Shown here: positions 50,222 through 58,416 of the stretch, piece by piece
Numbering within the stretch: the stretch's first letter is position 1
Layout of the letters: each line of letters starts with the position of its first letter
Origin: Melghirimyces profundicolus
GTDB lineage: Bacteria; Bacillota; Bacilli; Thermoactinomycetales; DSM-45169
Assembly: GCF_003054245.1 (NCBI RefSeq)
Contig: NZ_QBKR01000004.1
Location: forward strand, 124,001-188,000
Length of the DNA: 64,000 nt
Reading direction: 5' to 3'
The notes under the pieces: generated by a model
Told to the model about the DNA's origin: nothing
The model's input: only the letters and a program-made list of their open reading frames with translations
Database searches by the model: none
Translations under genes and position numbers: made by a program

Positions 50222-50515
50222 TCACACCCCGACAGGATTCAGCGGTTTCGTGATTGCCGCCACACGATAGAGGATCTGCCCCCGGCGGGAGGCGCGCCAC
50301 TTGGCCCATTTGCTCTCCTCCAGGGCAAACCGGGCCGCTTCGACGGCTTTGTCCACGTTCTCCCTGGTTGCTTTGGCCACCCGGGCGATGGTTTCCTCCG
50401 TGGCCGGCTTGAAGGTCTCAAACCATTCCCCGGAAGGGCTCGGCACGGGTTCCCCGTTGATCAGAAGGGGGGGTTCCTCCTTCAACAGGGAGATTTTCAC
50501 CTGTTCCTTCTGCAT
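50222..50515 (-). pseudogene. Aldehyde dehydrogenase N-terminal stump
   Basis: A 97-codon frame with an intact start (ATG after GGGAGGAAATCCA). It begins like an NAD-dependent aldehyde dehydrogenase (LLINGEPVPSPSGEWFETFK, PATEETIARVAKATRENVDK, then AVEAARFALEESKWAKW). After RVAAIT it runs into KPLNPVGV and stops. The cofactor and catalytic domains (about 400 residues) are missing. The last eight residues may come from the far end of the gene through an internal deletion. No catalytic Cys or Glu remains. Confidence 0.85.
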
Positions 50516-50528
50516 TGGATTTCCTCCC

Positions 50529-50801
50529 TCACTTTCGCGGACTGGCCTCCGCCCGACGCTCGTCCATGCGGGTCGTCGGGCGGATCCGGGAAAAAATGCG
50601 ATCGGCCTCCTTCCGGTTGAGACGTCCCTTCTCCACCTGCCGGTTCAGCCGTTTCCGGATGCGGTCCACGCCTCCGTTCAATGGTTCTTCCGAGAGATCC
50701 CAAAGCCGGACATCATAACCGGCGGAAGCCAGGACCTGGGCGATTCCTGCGCCCATGGTCCCGGCCCCCGTCACGGCGGTCACGGTGTGGTTTCGGTCCA
50801 T
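50529..50801 (-). pseudogene. 3-Hydroxyacyl-CoA dehydrogenase N-terminal stump
   Basis: A 90-codon frame with an intact start and ribosome site. It begins with the NAD-binding Rossmann motif (TGAGTMGAGIAQVLASAGYD, then VRLWDLSEEPLNGGV), as in PaaH/Hbd-type 3-hydroxyacyl-CoA dehydrogenase. It ends after about 75 matching residues with an unrelated RRAEASPRK tail; a full enzyme has about 285 residues. The catalytic His and Glu region is absent. It lies in the paa operon where a full paaH-like gene would be expected. Confidence 0.85.
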
Positions 50802-50803
50802 CC

Positions 50804-51115
50804 CTATTTCTCCCGGGCCACTTCACCGATCATCATGGTGACCAACGGACCGGCGAATCCCATCAGATCTTTGGCCGCCGCTTTCCCTTCCGGGGACCTC
50901 ATCGCCGCATCCAGGGCGGCCCGGTCTTCGAAGTACATGGCGGCTTCCAGGTAGTACTCGGCTTTTCCACCCATCGGGGCTCCCTGCATCCGGGTCACTT
51001 CCAGCTTCTTCAGGCCCGGCATCTTCTCCGCGAGGGGGGTGTGGACGTTCTCGTAGTGATCGTCGAAGGCTTCCCGGTCTTCCGGATGACAGTACAACGC
51101 AATCAGTTTCACCAT
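50804..51115 (-). CDS. EthD-domain protein
   Basis: A 103-residue EthD-family (dimeric alpha/beta barrel) protein of unknown reaction. Features are the N-terminal VKLIALYCHPEDREAFDDHY and the family motif HTPLAEKMPGLKKLEVTRM, with YYLEAAMYFEDRAALDAAM following. In other bacteria EthD-like proteins accompany degradation of aromatic or ether compounds. ATG follows AAAAGGGGAATCGTCC. It lies between paaK and the dehydrogenase stump. Confidence 0.88.
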   Translation of the reverse strand: MVKLIALYCHPEDREAFDDHYENVHTPLAEKMPGLKKLEVTRMQGAPMGGKAEYYLEAAMYFEDRAALDAAMRSPEGKAAAKDLMGFAGPLVTMMIGEVAREK

Positions 51116-51199
51116 GGACGATTCCCCTTTTCTTGGTCAGGATTGGGTGCCTTTTCGGCCCGGATACTACGCCAGGTACGATGATCTTCCCTTTCCTTG

Positions 51200-52531
51200 T
51201 CAGCCCGGCTGAGCTTCTTTGCGGCGGTCGATCACGCGAACCGCCTTCCCTTCGCTCCGCGGAATCGACTTCGGTTCTTTCAGGCTCACTTCGGTGGTGA
51301 TGCCCAGCAACTCTTTCAGCCGTTGTTGCAAGCGGTTACACACTTGTCCGCATCGTTCATGCCCGGGATCGAAATGCCCTTCCGTTGAGCGGAGAAGATC
51401 TTCGGAGATCTCCACTTCCAGGGTGAGCCGGTCCATCGTTCCCTCTTTGGTGACGACCAGCCGGTAATGGGGCGCGACCTCTTTCTCCTCCAACACCACC
51501 GCTTCCATCTCCGAGGGAAAGACATTGACCCCCCGGATGATCAGCATGTCGTCAATCCGTCCCTTGATCCGGGACATACGGGTGTGGGTGCGGCCGCACC
51601 GGCAGGGTTCCCGTATGAGGCTGGCGATGTCCCCCGTCCGGTAGCGGAGGACGGGCAAGGCTTCCTTCGTCAAAGAAGTGAAGACCAACTCCCCGTATGC
51701 TCCGTCGGGCAAGGGATCCCCGGTCTCCGGATCCACCACTTCAGGAAGGAAATGGTCTTCGGCGATGTGAAGACCGTCCTTGGCTTTCGGGCACTCCATC
51801 GAGACACCGGGCCCGATCACTTCCGACAGCCCATAAATGTCCAAAGCGTCGATCCCCCACTTTTCCTCCAAGGTTCGCCGCATTTCCTCCGACCAAGGCT
51901 CCGCGCCGAAGATCCCGTACTCCAGGGTGGTGCTCCGGGGATCCACCCCCATCTCTTCCATGGTCTCCGCCAGGCTCAGAACGAAAGAGGGAGTCCCTCC
52001 GATCCCCCGGGGGCGGAAATCCCGGATCAGAGCAGCCTGGCGGACACGGTTGCCGCCGGAGACGGGAACCACTGTCGCTTTCAATCGTTCCGCCCCGTAA
52101 TGGAGGCCCAGTCCGCCGGTGAACAAACCGTAGCCGTATGCGTTGTGGAAGACATCCCCCGGACGTCCCCCCGCGATCACAAGGGCCCGTGCGCACACTT
52201 CCGCCCAGATCCGGAGGTCGTTTTGGGTGTACCCCACCACCGTCGGCTTTCCGCGGGTGCCGGAGGAAGCATGGATCCGGGCCACCTCTTCCAGTTCCAC
52301 GGCAAACAGGCCGAAGGGGTAATGATCCCGGAAGTCTTTTTTCCAGGTGAAGGGAAGGCGGGGAAGGTCCTCGAGGCTTCCGATCTCCCCCGGCTTCACC
52401 CCCGCTTTGTCCAGCCTTCTCCGGTAAAAGGGAACCAGGTTGTACACCCGTTCCACCGTTTGCTTCAGACGGTCCGCCTGAAGCCGTTCCAGTTCCGGCC
52501 GGTCCATCGTTTCCAGTTCCGGTTGAAACAA
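51200..52531 (-). CDS. paaK: Phenylacetate-CoA ligase
   Basis: A 443-residue adenylate-forming ligase that activates phenylacetate to phenylacetyl-CoA, the first step of the paa pathway. The ATP loop is IHASSGTRGKPTVVGYT (about 91-107), followed by NAYGYGLFTGGLGLHYG, EPWSEEMRRTLE, DIYGLSEVIGPGV and YRTGDIASL. The C-terminal hinge is RGRIDDMLIIRGVNVFPSE-like (KGRIDD), with Lys in RSEGKAVRV. TTG at 52531 follows GAGGAGGGTTTCAC; the frame extends further upstream without a ribosome site. It follows paaD by 96 bases. Confidence 0.95.
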   Translation of the reverse strand: MFQPELETMDRPELERLQADRLKQTVERVYNLVPFYRRRLDKAGVKPGEIGSLEDLPRLPFTWKKDFRDHYPFGLFAVELEEVARIHASSGTRGKPTVVGYTQNDLRIWAEVCARALVIAGGRPGDVFHNAYGYGLFTGGLGLHYGAERLKATVVPVSGGNRVRQAALIRDFRPRGIGGTPSFVLSLAETMEEMGVDPRSTTLEYGIFGAEPWSEEMRRTLEEKWGIDALDIYGLSEVIGPGVSMECPKAKDGLHIAEDHFLPEVVDPETGDPLPDGAYGELVFTSLTKEALPVLRYRTGDIASLIREPCRCGRTHTRMSRIKGRIDDMLIIRGVNVFPSEMEAVVLEEKEVAPHYRLVVTKEGTMDRLTLEVEISEDLLRSTEGHFDPGHERCGQVCNRLQQRLKELLGITTEVSLKEPKSIPRSEGKAVRVIDRRKEAQPG

Positions 52532-52627
52532 GTGAAACCCTCCTCTGGCCGTTGTTGGTGTCCAGGTGTGCCATGAATCGTCCTGGTGCGGAACCCCAGC
52601 TGCTTTCGACGATTGACCATACATATC

Positions 52628-53110
52628 CTAGACCGGTTTCATCCCTTCAAAAGGCTGGCGGCAGTTCTTGCAGTAGAAAATGGAACGGCAGGCGGTGGGA
52701 CCAAACAGGTTGTGCACCTCACCCTCTCCCGCCCCGCAGTAGGGACATTCCGGGACGATATCCATCGGGTCGGCCCCCCGATCCCGAGGCGGCGCGATCC
52801 CGAACCCCTTCAACTTCTCCCGACCCTCCGGGGTAATCCGGTCGCTGGTCCAGGGCGGGTCCATCACGAACTTCACTTCCACTTCTTTCACCCCTTCCTG
52901 CCGGAAAAGATTTTCCCTGACGTCCCGGGAAATCAGGTCCAGGGCCGGACATCCGACAAAGGTGGGCATCAGCTCCACCTTCACCTCTCCCCCGTCCTCC
53001 GTCACCCGGTTCACCATCCCCAGTTCCAGGATGCTGAGGTCCGGAATTTCCGGATCCTTCACCGCCTGTAAGACCTCCATCAACGCGTCGCCACGGGTGG
53101 CCTTCCGCAT
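52628..53110 (-). CDS. paaD: Phenylacetyl-CoA epoxidase subunit PaaD
   Basis: A 160-residue PaaD, needed for iron-sulfur assembly of the PaaABC(E) epoxidase. The MIP18/DUF59 domain (about 8-85) has VKDPEIPDLSILELGMVNRV and ELMPTFVGCPALDLI. A C-terminal zinc ribbon has CPYCG and YCKNC. ATG follows GAGGAGGTGATCGGG. It lies between paaC (14 bases upstream) and paaK. Confidence 0.93.
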   Translation of the reverse strand: MRKATRGDALMEVLQAVKDPEIPDLSILELGMVNRVTEDGGEVKVELMPTFVGCPALDLISRDVRENLFRQEGVKEVEVKFVMDPPWTSDRITPEGREKLKGFGIAPPRDRGADPMDIVPECPYCGAGEGEVHNLFGPTACRSIFYCKNCRQPFEGMKPV

Positions 53111-53123
53111 CCCGATCACCTCC

Positions 53124-53918
53124 TCACCAACGGGCCGCGGAATCAGTGACAACCACTTCGGACATCGTGCGGATCAATTCCGTCAGATCCTCCGTATGTT
53201 CCCCCCGCCGACCGTCCTTCCCGGGAGCCGGCGGCAACCCCGGCCAAGTGAGACCGGCTTCGTCGAACACCGGCTTCACCCTCATCTCCCAGCGCCGGGC
53301 CAGTTCTTCCGATCCGCAGGCGATCAGGCCCGAGCGGATCATTTCCTCCTCTTCATCGCCAAGGGAGAAAAAACCACCCGCCTCGGACCACACCTCCCCC
53401 ACCGCCCGTTCCACCCGTTTCCGGGCTTCCCCGCCGGCACGGGCCAGCCGGATGAACCAAGGCTTCAGTTGGAGAAGGTGATAGTGTTCTTCCCGCCGGA
53501 TCTTTGCCACCCCCCGGGCCAAGGGACGGTAGGAGGAGTTCACCAGCGCCTCTGTCCGAACGTCGTCAAAGGCATCGTAGAGGACATGGCGGACCATGGT
53601 CCGGGCCCAGTCCCCGTTGGGCTGTTCCAGGAGGACGGCATTTTTCCGCTCCTCCGCCTTCCGGAAAAAGGCGAGACGGTCCGGACTCTCCTCCCCCAGT
53701 TCATGGAGGAGCCCCAGGTAGAAGACGGCGTGGCCCACTTCGTCCTGGGCGATGGAGCTGAAAGCCACGTCCCCTTCGATGTCCGGCGCCAGCCCCAGCC
53801 ACTCTGAATCCCGGTGTCCCAGGCACAACTCATCGTCGGCCAGTTGATAAAGGAGCTCCGCCAGCGCCCGGCGGCAACCGGGATTCTGCGCGGCCTGGTC
53901 CGCTGTCTCCATGATCAT
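53124..53918 (-). CDS. paaC: Phenylacetyl-CoA epoxidase structural subunit PaaC
   Basis: A 264-residue ferritin-like subunit that pairs with PaaA; it keeps the four-helix fold but is the non-catalytic partner. Family segments are LYQLADDELCLGHRDSEWLG (near 22-41), DVAFSSIAQDEVGHA (near 55-69) and KIRREEHYHLLQLKPWFIRL (about 136-155). ATG at 53918, after GGGGGAAGGGCTC, overlaps the paaB stop by ATGA, so translation is coupled. The frame opens further upstream but inside paaB. Confidence 0.93.
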   Translation of the reverse strand: MIMETADQAAQNPGCRRALAELLYQLADDELCLGHRDSEWLGLAPDIEGDVAFSSIAQDEVGHAVFYLGLLHELGEESPDRLAFFRKAEERKNAVLLEQPNGDWARTMVRHVLYDAFDDVRTEALVNSSYRPLARGVAKIRREEHYHLLQLKPWFIRLARAGGEARKRVERAVGEVWSEAGGFFSLGDEEEEMIRSGLIACGSEELARRWEMRVKPVFDEAGLTWPGLPPAPGKDGRRGEHTEDLTELIRTMSEVVVTDSAARW

Positions 53919-54307
53919 GAGCCCTTCCCCCCGTCTCTCTTCCCGGAATTTCCGGCGGGTGTTCCGTTCAAGTCCCGGACGATGTCTTCCAGGTGCATCG
54001 CCCGTTCCCGGTACCTCTTCCAAAGACGGCCATTTTCCGAATAACCGCCCACTTCCCGGTATTTCCGGTCAAACTCCCGGGCGAACCAGTCCGGATCGTC
54101 GTAGGGCGTGGCATGGACCTCATCACGGGGGACGATCCAGATATTGACCGCCTGCTCCCGCCGCAGAAAGTTTTCCCGGGCGGTGACGAGCGCCATGTCC
54201 GGAGAGGGGGCCACCACGCTCCCCACATGAATATGCGGGTCCGCCTGGGTCTTCTGCACAAACACTTCGAACACTTCGTATTCCGTTCGGATTTCACACC
54301 CTTCCAA
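53915..54307 (-). CDS. paaB: Phenylacetyl-CoA epoxidase subunit PaaB
   Basis: A 130-residue small subunit of the epoxidase complex. Its core reads YEVFEVFVQKTQADPHIHVG, SVVAPSPDMALVTARENFLR and IWIVPRDEVHATPYDD, as in E. coli PaaB, with an extra Gly/Lys-rich tail of about 20 residues. TTG at 54307 follows AAAGGGGTGGAG; another TTG eight codons earlier is possible. It starts 21 bases after paaA ends. Confidence 0.92.
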   Translation of the reverse strand: MEGCEIRTEYEVFEVFVQKTQADPHIHVGSVVAPSPDMALVTARENFLRREQAVNIWIVPRDEVHATPYDDPDWFAREFDRKYREVGGYSENGRLWKRYRERAMHLEDIVRDLNGTPAGNSGKRDGGKGS

Positions 54308-54327
54308 TTTCTCCACCCCTTTTTCTC

Positions 54328-55266
54328 TCAAACGGGCTGCTTCTCACGGGAGCGGACCAGGGCCTCCCGCACCCAACGCTGCTCCTCGTGGGCGAATCGG
54401 CGCAGCCCGATCCGTTCCTGCGATTTGGGCCCCCGGTTGAAGCGGACGATCTCTCCGAACTTCTTCCAGTCCGGTTCGGTGAAGATCCATTTCCCTTCCT
54501 TTTCGTCACAGCGAAGGTCGGGATCCGGGATCGTCAGTCCGAGGGACCGGATCCGGGGAATGTACTTGTTGAAAAACTGTTGGCGGAGTTCCTCGTTGGT
54601 TTTGGTCCGGATTTTATAGTCGATCATCCGCTGCGCCGCGGGGGTGACCTCCACCGGGCCAAAGAAGAAGATCAGGGGTTCCCACCAGCGATTGACCGCT
54701 TCCTGCAGCATCCGCTTCTGCTCTTTTGTCCCCCCGGCCAGCGCCAGGATGATGTTCTCCCCGTGCTGCATGTGAAAGCTCTCCTCGGCGCAGATTCGTT
54801 TCAACACCCGGGCATAGGGTCCGTAGGAGGTATCGAGGAGGGCCGCCTGATTAATGATGGCCGCTCCGTCCACCAGCCAGCCGATCACCCCGGCATCGGC
54901 CCAGGTGGGAGACCCCATGTGGAAGACGTTGTGGAACTTGACCCGGCCTTCGATCAGATCGTCGATGAGATCTTCCCGGGTTTTCCCGAGGGGGGCCGCC
55001 AGATCCTCCGCCACTCTCAGGAGGAGCTGTCCGTGACCCATTTCATCCTGAACTTTGGCCATGATCGCCAGCTTCCGCTTCAGGGTGGGCGCCTTGGGCA
55101 CCCATTCCTTCTCGGGAAATGCCCCCATGATCTCGCTGACGGCATGCATATGGATCAATTTCAGGAGGAGCCTCCGGTACTCATCGGGCATCCAATCCGT
55201 CGCCTCGATCTTCTCCCCCCGTTCCAGCCGCTCCATGAACCGGTCATGGCGCTCATCGTGATTCAT
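54328..55266 (-). CDS. paaA: Phenylacetyl-CoA epoxidase catalytic subunit PaaA
   Basis: A 312-residue di-iron monooxygenase alpha subunit that epoxidises the ring of phenylacetyl-CoA. The iron ligands are visible as the paired helices with E...D-E-M-G-H (KVQDEMGHGQLLLRV) and E-E-S-F-H (ICAEESFHMQHGENI). RRLLLKLIHMHAVSEIMGA and KFHNVFHMGSPTWADAGVIG match E. coli PaaA. ATG at 55266 follows GAAGGGGGAGAAAAAG and overlaps the tetR end by 14 bases. It is the first catalytic gene of the operon. Confidence 0.95.
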   Translation of the reverse strand: MNHDERHDRFMERLERGEKIEATDWMPDEYRRLLLKLIHMHAVSEIMGAFPEKEWVPKAPTLKRKLAIMAKVQDEMGHGQLLLRVAEDLAAPLGKTREDLIDDLIEGRVKFHNVFHMGSPTWADAGVIGWLVDGAAIINQAALLDTSYGPYARVLKRICAEESFHMQHGENIILALAGGTKEQKRMLQEAVNRWWEPLIFFFGPVEVTPAAQRMIDYKIRTKTNEELRQQFFNKYIPRIRSLGLTIPDPDLRCDEKEGKWIFTEPDWKKFGEIVRFNRGPKSQERIGLRRFAHEEQRWVREALVRSREKQPV

Positions 55267-55855
55267 CTTTTTCTCCCCCTTCACTCTCGGTGAAACCAGA
55301 CAGCAGAATATCGGCAAATCGGTCCGCCACTTCCTCCGGCGACAGTTCCCCTTCCGGATGGTACCACTGGTACAGCCCGTTGGCCGCCGACAGGATCAGC
55401 AGACGGGCAAACTTGGGGTCGACCAGACGGAACCGCCCCTTCTCTTCCCCTTCGGAAAGGAGGCGCGCCCACATCGCCTCGTACTCGTCCCGCTTCTGCT
55501 GGATGATCCGCCGACGTTCTTCTGTAAGCGCTTTCCACTCGTGAAAAAAGACGGTTGCGGCCTCCAGATTGTCCGTGATCACCCGGATGTGGGCCACCAA
55601 CGCATTCCGAAGCTTCGTCACCGGGTCCTCCTCGCTCATCACCACCGAACGAAGCGAGCGGAGAAACATCTCCGCCCCCCGGTCCGTGATCTCGAACAGG
55701 AGATCTTCCTTGGACTTGATGTGGGCATACAGACTGCCGGAAAGAATTCCGCTGGCTTCCGATATATCCCGGATCGTGGTCGCGTGATATCCCTTGGTCC
55801 GAAAGAGTTGACTGGCTTTTTCGAGAATTTGTTCCCTTCGTCCGACCTTGGGCAT
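55253..55855 (-). CDS. TetR-family regulator of the paa operon
   Basis: A 200-residue TetR repressor. The N-terminal helix-turn-helix reads REQILEKASQLFRTKGYHAT, TIRDISEASGILSGSLYAHI and KSKEDLLFEI; the C-terminal ligand domain spans about 80-195. It overlaps paaA, and a 22-base palindrome lies 25 bases before its start, so it probably represses its own operon. By analogy with PaaR of Thermus and other paa clusters, phenylacetyl-CoA is the likely inducer, but this is inferred from context. Confidence 0.88.
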   Translation of the reverse strand: MPKVGRREQILEKASQLFRTKGYHATTIRDISEASGILSGSLYAHIKSKEDLLFEITDRGAEMFLRSLRSVVMSEEDPVTKLRNALVAHIRVITDNLEAATVFFHEWKALTEERRRIIQQKRDEYEAMWARLLSEGEEKGRFRLVDPKFARLLILSAANGLYQWYHPEGELSPEEVADRFADILLSGFTESEGGEKDESR

Positions 55856-55879
55856 CGCTTCCGACTCCTTTGCTCGCTA

Positions 55880-55901
55880 AAAACAAGCGCTTGCTTGTTT
55901 T
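55880..55901. promoter_or_regulatory. TetR-type operator of the paa operon
   Basis: A perfect palindrome with arms AAAACAAGC and GCTTGTTTT separated by GCTT. It lies 25-46 bases upstream of the tetR start. Confidence 0.75.
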
Positions 55902-55982
55902 CAGCGTACCCAAAACCGGAAATATTGTCAATGGTCTGATTATTTTTTCGACCTTTCGGGGCGGGGACATGCCGACCCCCTT

Positions 55983-56252
55983 GAAGCGTTGTGAAAAAGT
56001 GAGCGGCAGCATTTACCCAAAGCCGCTCCGGCTGCACTCACAGAGCACAAGTCTCGCCGGGGTCGCTTCACTCCCGGTCTCGCTATGCACTCACAGAGCA
56101 CAAGTCTCGCTTGGGTCGCTCGCTCCCCGGTCTCGCTATGCTGTCCTGCAGAGATGGTTGCACGGTCCGCTCCGCCGGGCAGGACAGCAAAGTCGCTATT
56201 TTGGGTAAACGCTTCCCCTTTTCTCGAAACGAACATGAAATCACAACGCTTC
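55983..56252 (+). repeat. Palindromic interspersed repeat, copy 5 (full ends, rearranged middle)
   Basis: A 270-bp element bounded by GAAGCGTTGTGA and TCACAACGCTTC. The ACTCACAGAGCACAAGTCTC core is present twice in tandem, and the central CAGGGGCAAAA arm pair is deleted. It lies between the tetR start and the cbiX stop. Confidence 0.93.
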
Positions 56253-56274
56253 CAGTCCCGGTACGGCAGTCATG

Positions 56275-57024
56275 TCACCTCTTTTCCCTCACCGTCTCTT
56301 CGATCCAACGGGTGACCAGAGGGTGGGGAAGATAGGTTTCTCCCGGATAAACGCAATCCACCCCCTCCAGTTCCCGCCGAAGCAGGACATCGGTGAAGTA
56401 CCCGCGACTCAGGAAGACGGGCAGGACCAAGAGCCGGCGTTTCCGGCTGAGGGCTTCCGCTTTTTCCCGAACGTCTCCCACTTGGAGCATGGCATAATCG
56501 GCCACCGGGAAGCCAAACCGTTCCCGGAGACCGCCGGCCAATCCGGTCAACCCCTTCTCCCAGATCTCCCGGAACCCGGGTTTGTTGCTCCCGTGAGCCG
56601 CCAGGAGAAGATGTTCCTCCTCCGGCCGTTCGCTCCACTCCCGGACACGGTCTTCCAACAGCTTCAGGATCAGGGGATGATCGTCCATCGCACGGCACCA
56701 GACGATCCCGGCACGGGGCCGGATCGGGGACAGATCGGTCGCCACCCGGGAACGGTCCGTCACTCCCAGCGCGTACCGGATCTCTTCCAGGTGGGTGCTG
56801 CCGGAAGAAACAAAGAGGGGCACCGTCCATATCCGCTTTACTCCCTGTTCTTCCAGGTACCGGACGCCGTCGGGAATCAGGCGTCCCTTCACCAGTTCCA
56901 AACAGCCGACGGTGATGGGCAGATCGGTATCCACCCGCTCCACCGCTTCTTCCACCAGCCGGTTCCACTCCGGATCCCGGGACCCGTGGGCGAGAACCAA
57001 TACCCCTTCTTTTCCGGTGGTCAT
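56275..57024 (-). CDS. cbiX: Sirohydrochlorin chelatase, CbiX/SirB type
   Basis: A 249-residue two-domain class II chelatase that inserts Co2+ or Fe2+ into sirohydrochlorin for cobalamin or siroheme. The N-terminal domain has VLVLAHGSRDPEWN with the metal-binding His (about residue 13) and VPLFVSSGSTHLEEI with the second His (about 78). The C-terminal domain repeats the pattern with LLLAAHGSNKPGFRE and LPVFLSRGYFTDVLL. ATG follows GGGGGTGTTGGT. Neighbours include neither other siroheme nor cobalamin genes, so the metal cannot be assigned. Confidence 0.92.
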   Translation of the reverse strand: MTTGKEGVLVLAHGSRDPEWNRLVEEAVERVDTDLPITVGCLELVKGRLIPDGVRYLEEQGVKRIWTVPLFVSSGSTHLEEIRYALGVTDRSRVATDLSPIRPRAGIVWCRAMDDHPLILKLLEDRVREWSERPEEEHLLLAAHGSNKPGFREIWEKGLTGLAGGLRERFGFPVADYAMLQVGDVREKAEALSRKRRLLVLPVFLSRGYFTDVLLRRELEGVDCVYPGETYLPHPLVTRWIEETVREKR

Positions 57025-57254
57025 ACCAACACCCCCATTCCGTTTTTTTCATTATGAAGTTTCTTCTTTCGGAACGGAAGCGTTCGGATAAAGTTCATAA
57101 ACGAAAAGGCGACAAAATTCTTGTCAACCCCCAAGCACCCTTATCCTTAAAAGGATGAAAACGCTTCACTCCGGAAATCTCCCAATCCATGTTAAAGTAA
57201 TAACTGTGTGATTTTGCGGTTTTGGCCGCAAAAAAATCAACAGGAGGCCATTGT

Positions 57255-57815
57255 GTGGATTGGTATCATCGTCTGAACGATTACTTTCCCGAGGAAGAAA
57301 TGAAAAAGTACGCGCAGTTGCGTGACCTGATCCGTGACCAGGACATGTACCACAAAGAGGAAACGGAAGACTACCTCGTCCTGTACGGTGGGTTCTCTTC
57401 TTTCGTCTTTGTGGATTACCTGCTGGTCAAGAAAACCGCACGGGGCGGCGGGGTCGGCAGCCGTGTCATTCAAAAACTGAAAGAGAAAGGCAAACCGATC
57501 CTGCTGGAAGTGGAGCCGGCGGATCCCGCCGTGCCCGACACGGAAAAGCGGATTCGGTTTTACCAAAAAAACGGCTTCCAAGTGGCGAACCGGATCCGTT
57601 ATCAACGGGAGACGGAAGACGGGAACACCTTCACCCTGAACATCCATTACTGGAGCCCCGGGCCCCTCGAGCAAACCACGATCATGAAAATGATGATGGA
57701 GGCCTGCGATAAAATTCACAACTTCCGTTCCAAGCGCTACTACGGCCGGATCCAGGCCGACCCGAAAAAAGTGCTGAAATGGAAGAAGAAAGAAAAAAAG
57801 CCGGCATTGGCTTGA
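57255..57815 (+). CDS. yjbC: YjbC-like GNAT acetyltransferase
   Basis: A 186-residue GNAT protein closely resembling B. subtilis YjbC. It begins DWYHRLNDYFPEEEMK and contains YHKEETEDYLVLYGGFSSFV. The acetyl-CoA loop is TARGGGVGSRVIQKLKEKGK (about 67-86), followed by ILLEVEPADPAVPDTEKRIR and FYQKNGF. The C-terminal tail is Lys-rich. GTG at 57255 is seven bases after AGGAGG. In B. subtilis yjbC lies beside spx; here spx is not nearby. Substrate unknown. Confidence 0.9.
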   Translation: MDWYHRLNDYFPEEEMKKYAQLRDLIRDQDMYHKEETEDYLVLYGGFSSFVFVDYLLVKKTARGGGVGSRVIQKLKEKGKPILLEVEPADPAVPDTEKRIRFYQKNGFQVANRIRYQRETEDGNTFTLNIHYWSPGPLEQTTIMKMMMEACDKIHNFRSKRYYGRIQADPKKVLKWKKKEKKPALA

Positions 57816-57823
57816 AAATCGAT

Positions 57824-57850
57824 TCCCGCCCATGGCGGGATTTCTTTTTT
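57824..57850 (+). terminator. Intrinsic terminator of yjbC
   Basis: TCCCGCC, loop CAT, GGCGGGA, then TTTCTTTTTT. Confidence 0.88.
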
Positions 57851-57910
57851 GTTCAAATTTGCCTCCGAATGGTTTGATACAATGGGAAAGTCGATTGAAA
57901 GGAGGCAACA

Positions 57911-58351
57911 ATGATGGCCCTCAAAGGAAGGATCGAGATGGAAAACGGTGAAACGATCGAGATGGAATTTTTCCCGGAAGCCGCCCCGAAAACAGTGGCG
58001 AATTTCCGGAAGCTGGCGGACCAGGAGTTTTACGACGGGCTCACTTTTCACCGGGTGATCCCCGGGTTCGTCAGCCAGGGTGGCTGTCCGATCGGGAATG
58101 GCACCGGGAATGCGGGCTACACCATCCCTTGCGAAACCGATAACAACCCGCACAAACACGAACCCGGCGCCCTCTCCATGGCCCACGCGGGGAGAAACAC
58201 CGGCTCCTGCCAGTTCTTCATCGTCCACGAGGCCCAGCCCCACCTGGACGGGGTGCACACGGTATTCGGCAAAGTGACAAAAGGACTGGAAACAGCCCGC
58301 AGGATGAAAAACGGAGACCGGATGAAAAAGGTCCGGGTCTGGGAAGAGTGA
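57911..58351 (+). CDS. ppiB: Cyclophilin-type peptidyl-prolyl isomerase
   Basis: A 146-residue cytosolic peptidyl-prolyl cis-trans isomerase. The catalytic Arg lies in [15 protein letters not shown] (about 47-61), with the substrate pocket in [20 protein letters not shown] and [12 protein letters not shown]. Length and motifs match Bacillus PpiB. Either of two adjacent ATGs (57911 and 57914) could start it after AAAGGAGGCAACA; the first is used here. It is monocistronic. Confidence 0.95.
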   Translation: MMALKGRIEMENGETIEMEFFPEAAPKTVANFRKLADQEFYDGLTFHRVIPGFVSQGGCPIGNGTGNAGYTIPCETDNNPHKHEPGALSMAHAGRNTGSCQFFIVHEAQPHLDGVHTVFGKVTKGLETARRMKNGDRMKKVRVWEE

Positions 58352-58355
58352 TACA

Positions 58356-58396
58356 GCAAAAAAAGAACGGGACTGTGAGGCCCGTTCTTTTTTTGC
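58356..58396. terminator. Bidirectional terminator
   Basis: GCAAAAAAAGAACGGG pairs with CCCGTTCTTTTTTTGC, giving T7 tails on both strands for ppiB and lplJ. Confidence 0.93.
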
Positions 58397-58416
58397 GGCA
58401 AGGACCCGGGGGTTTT

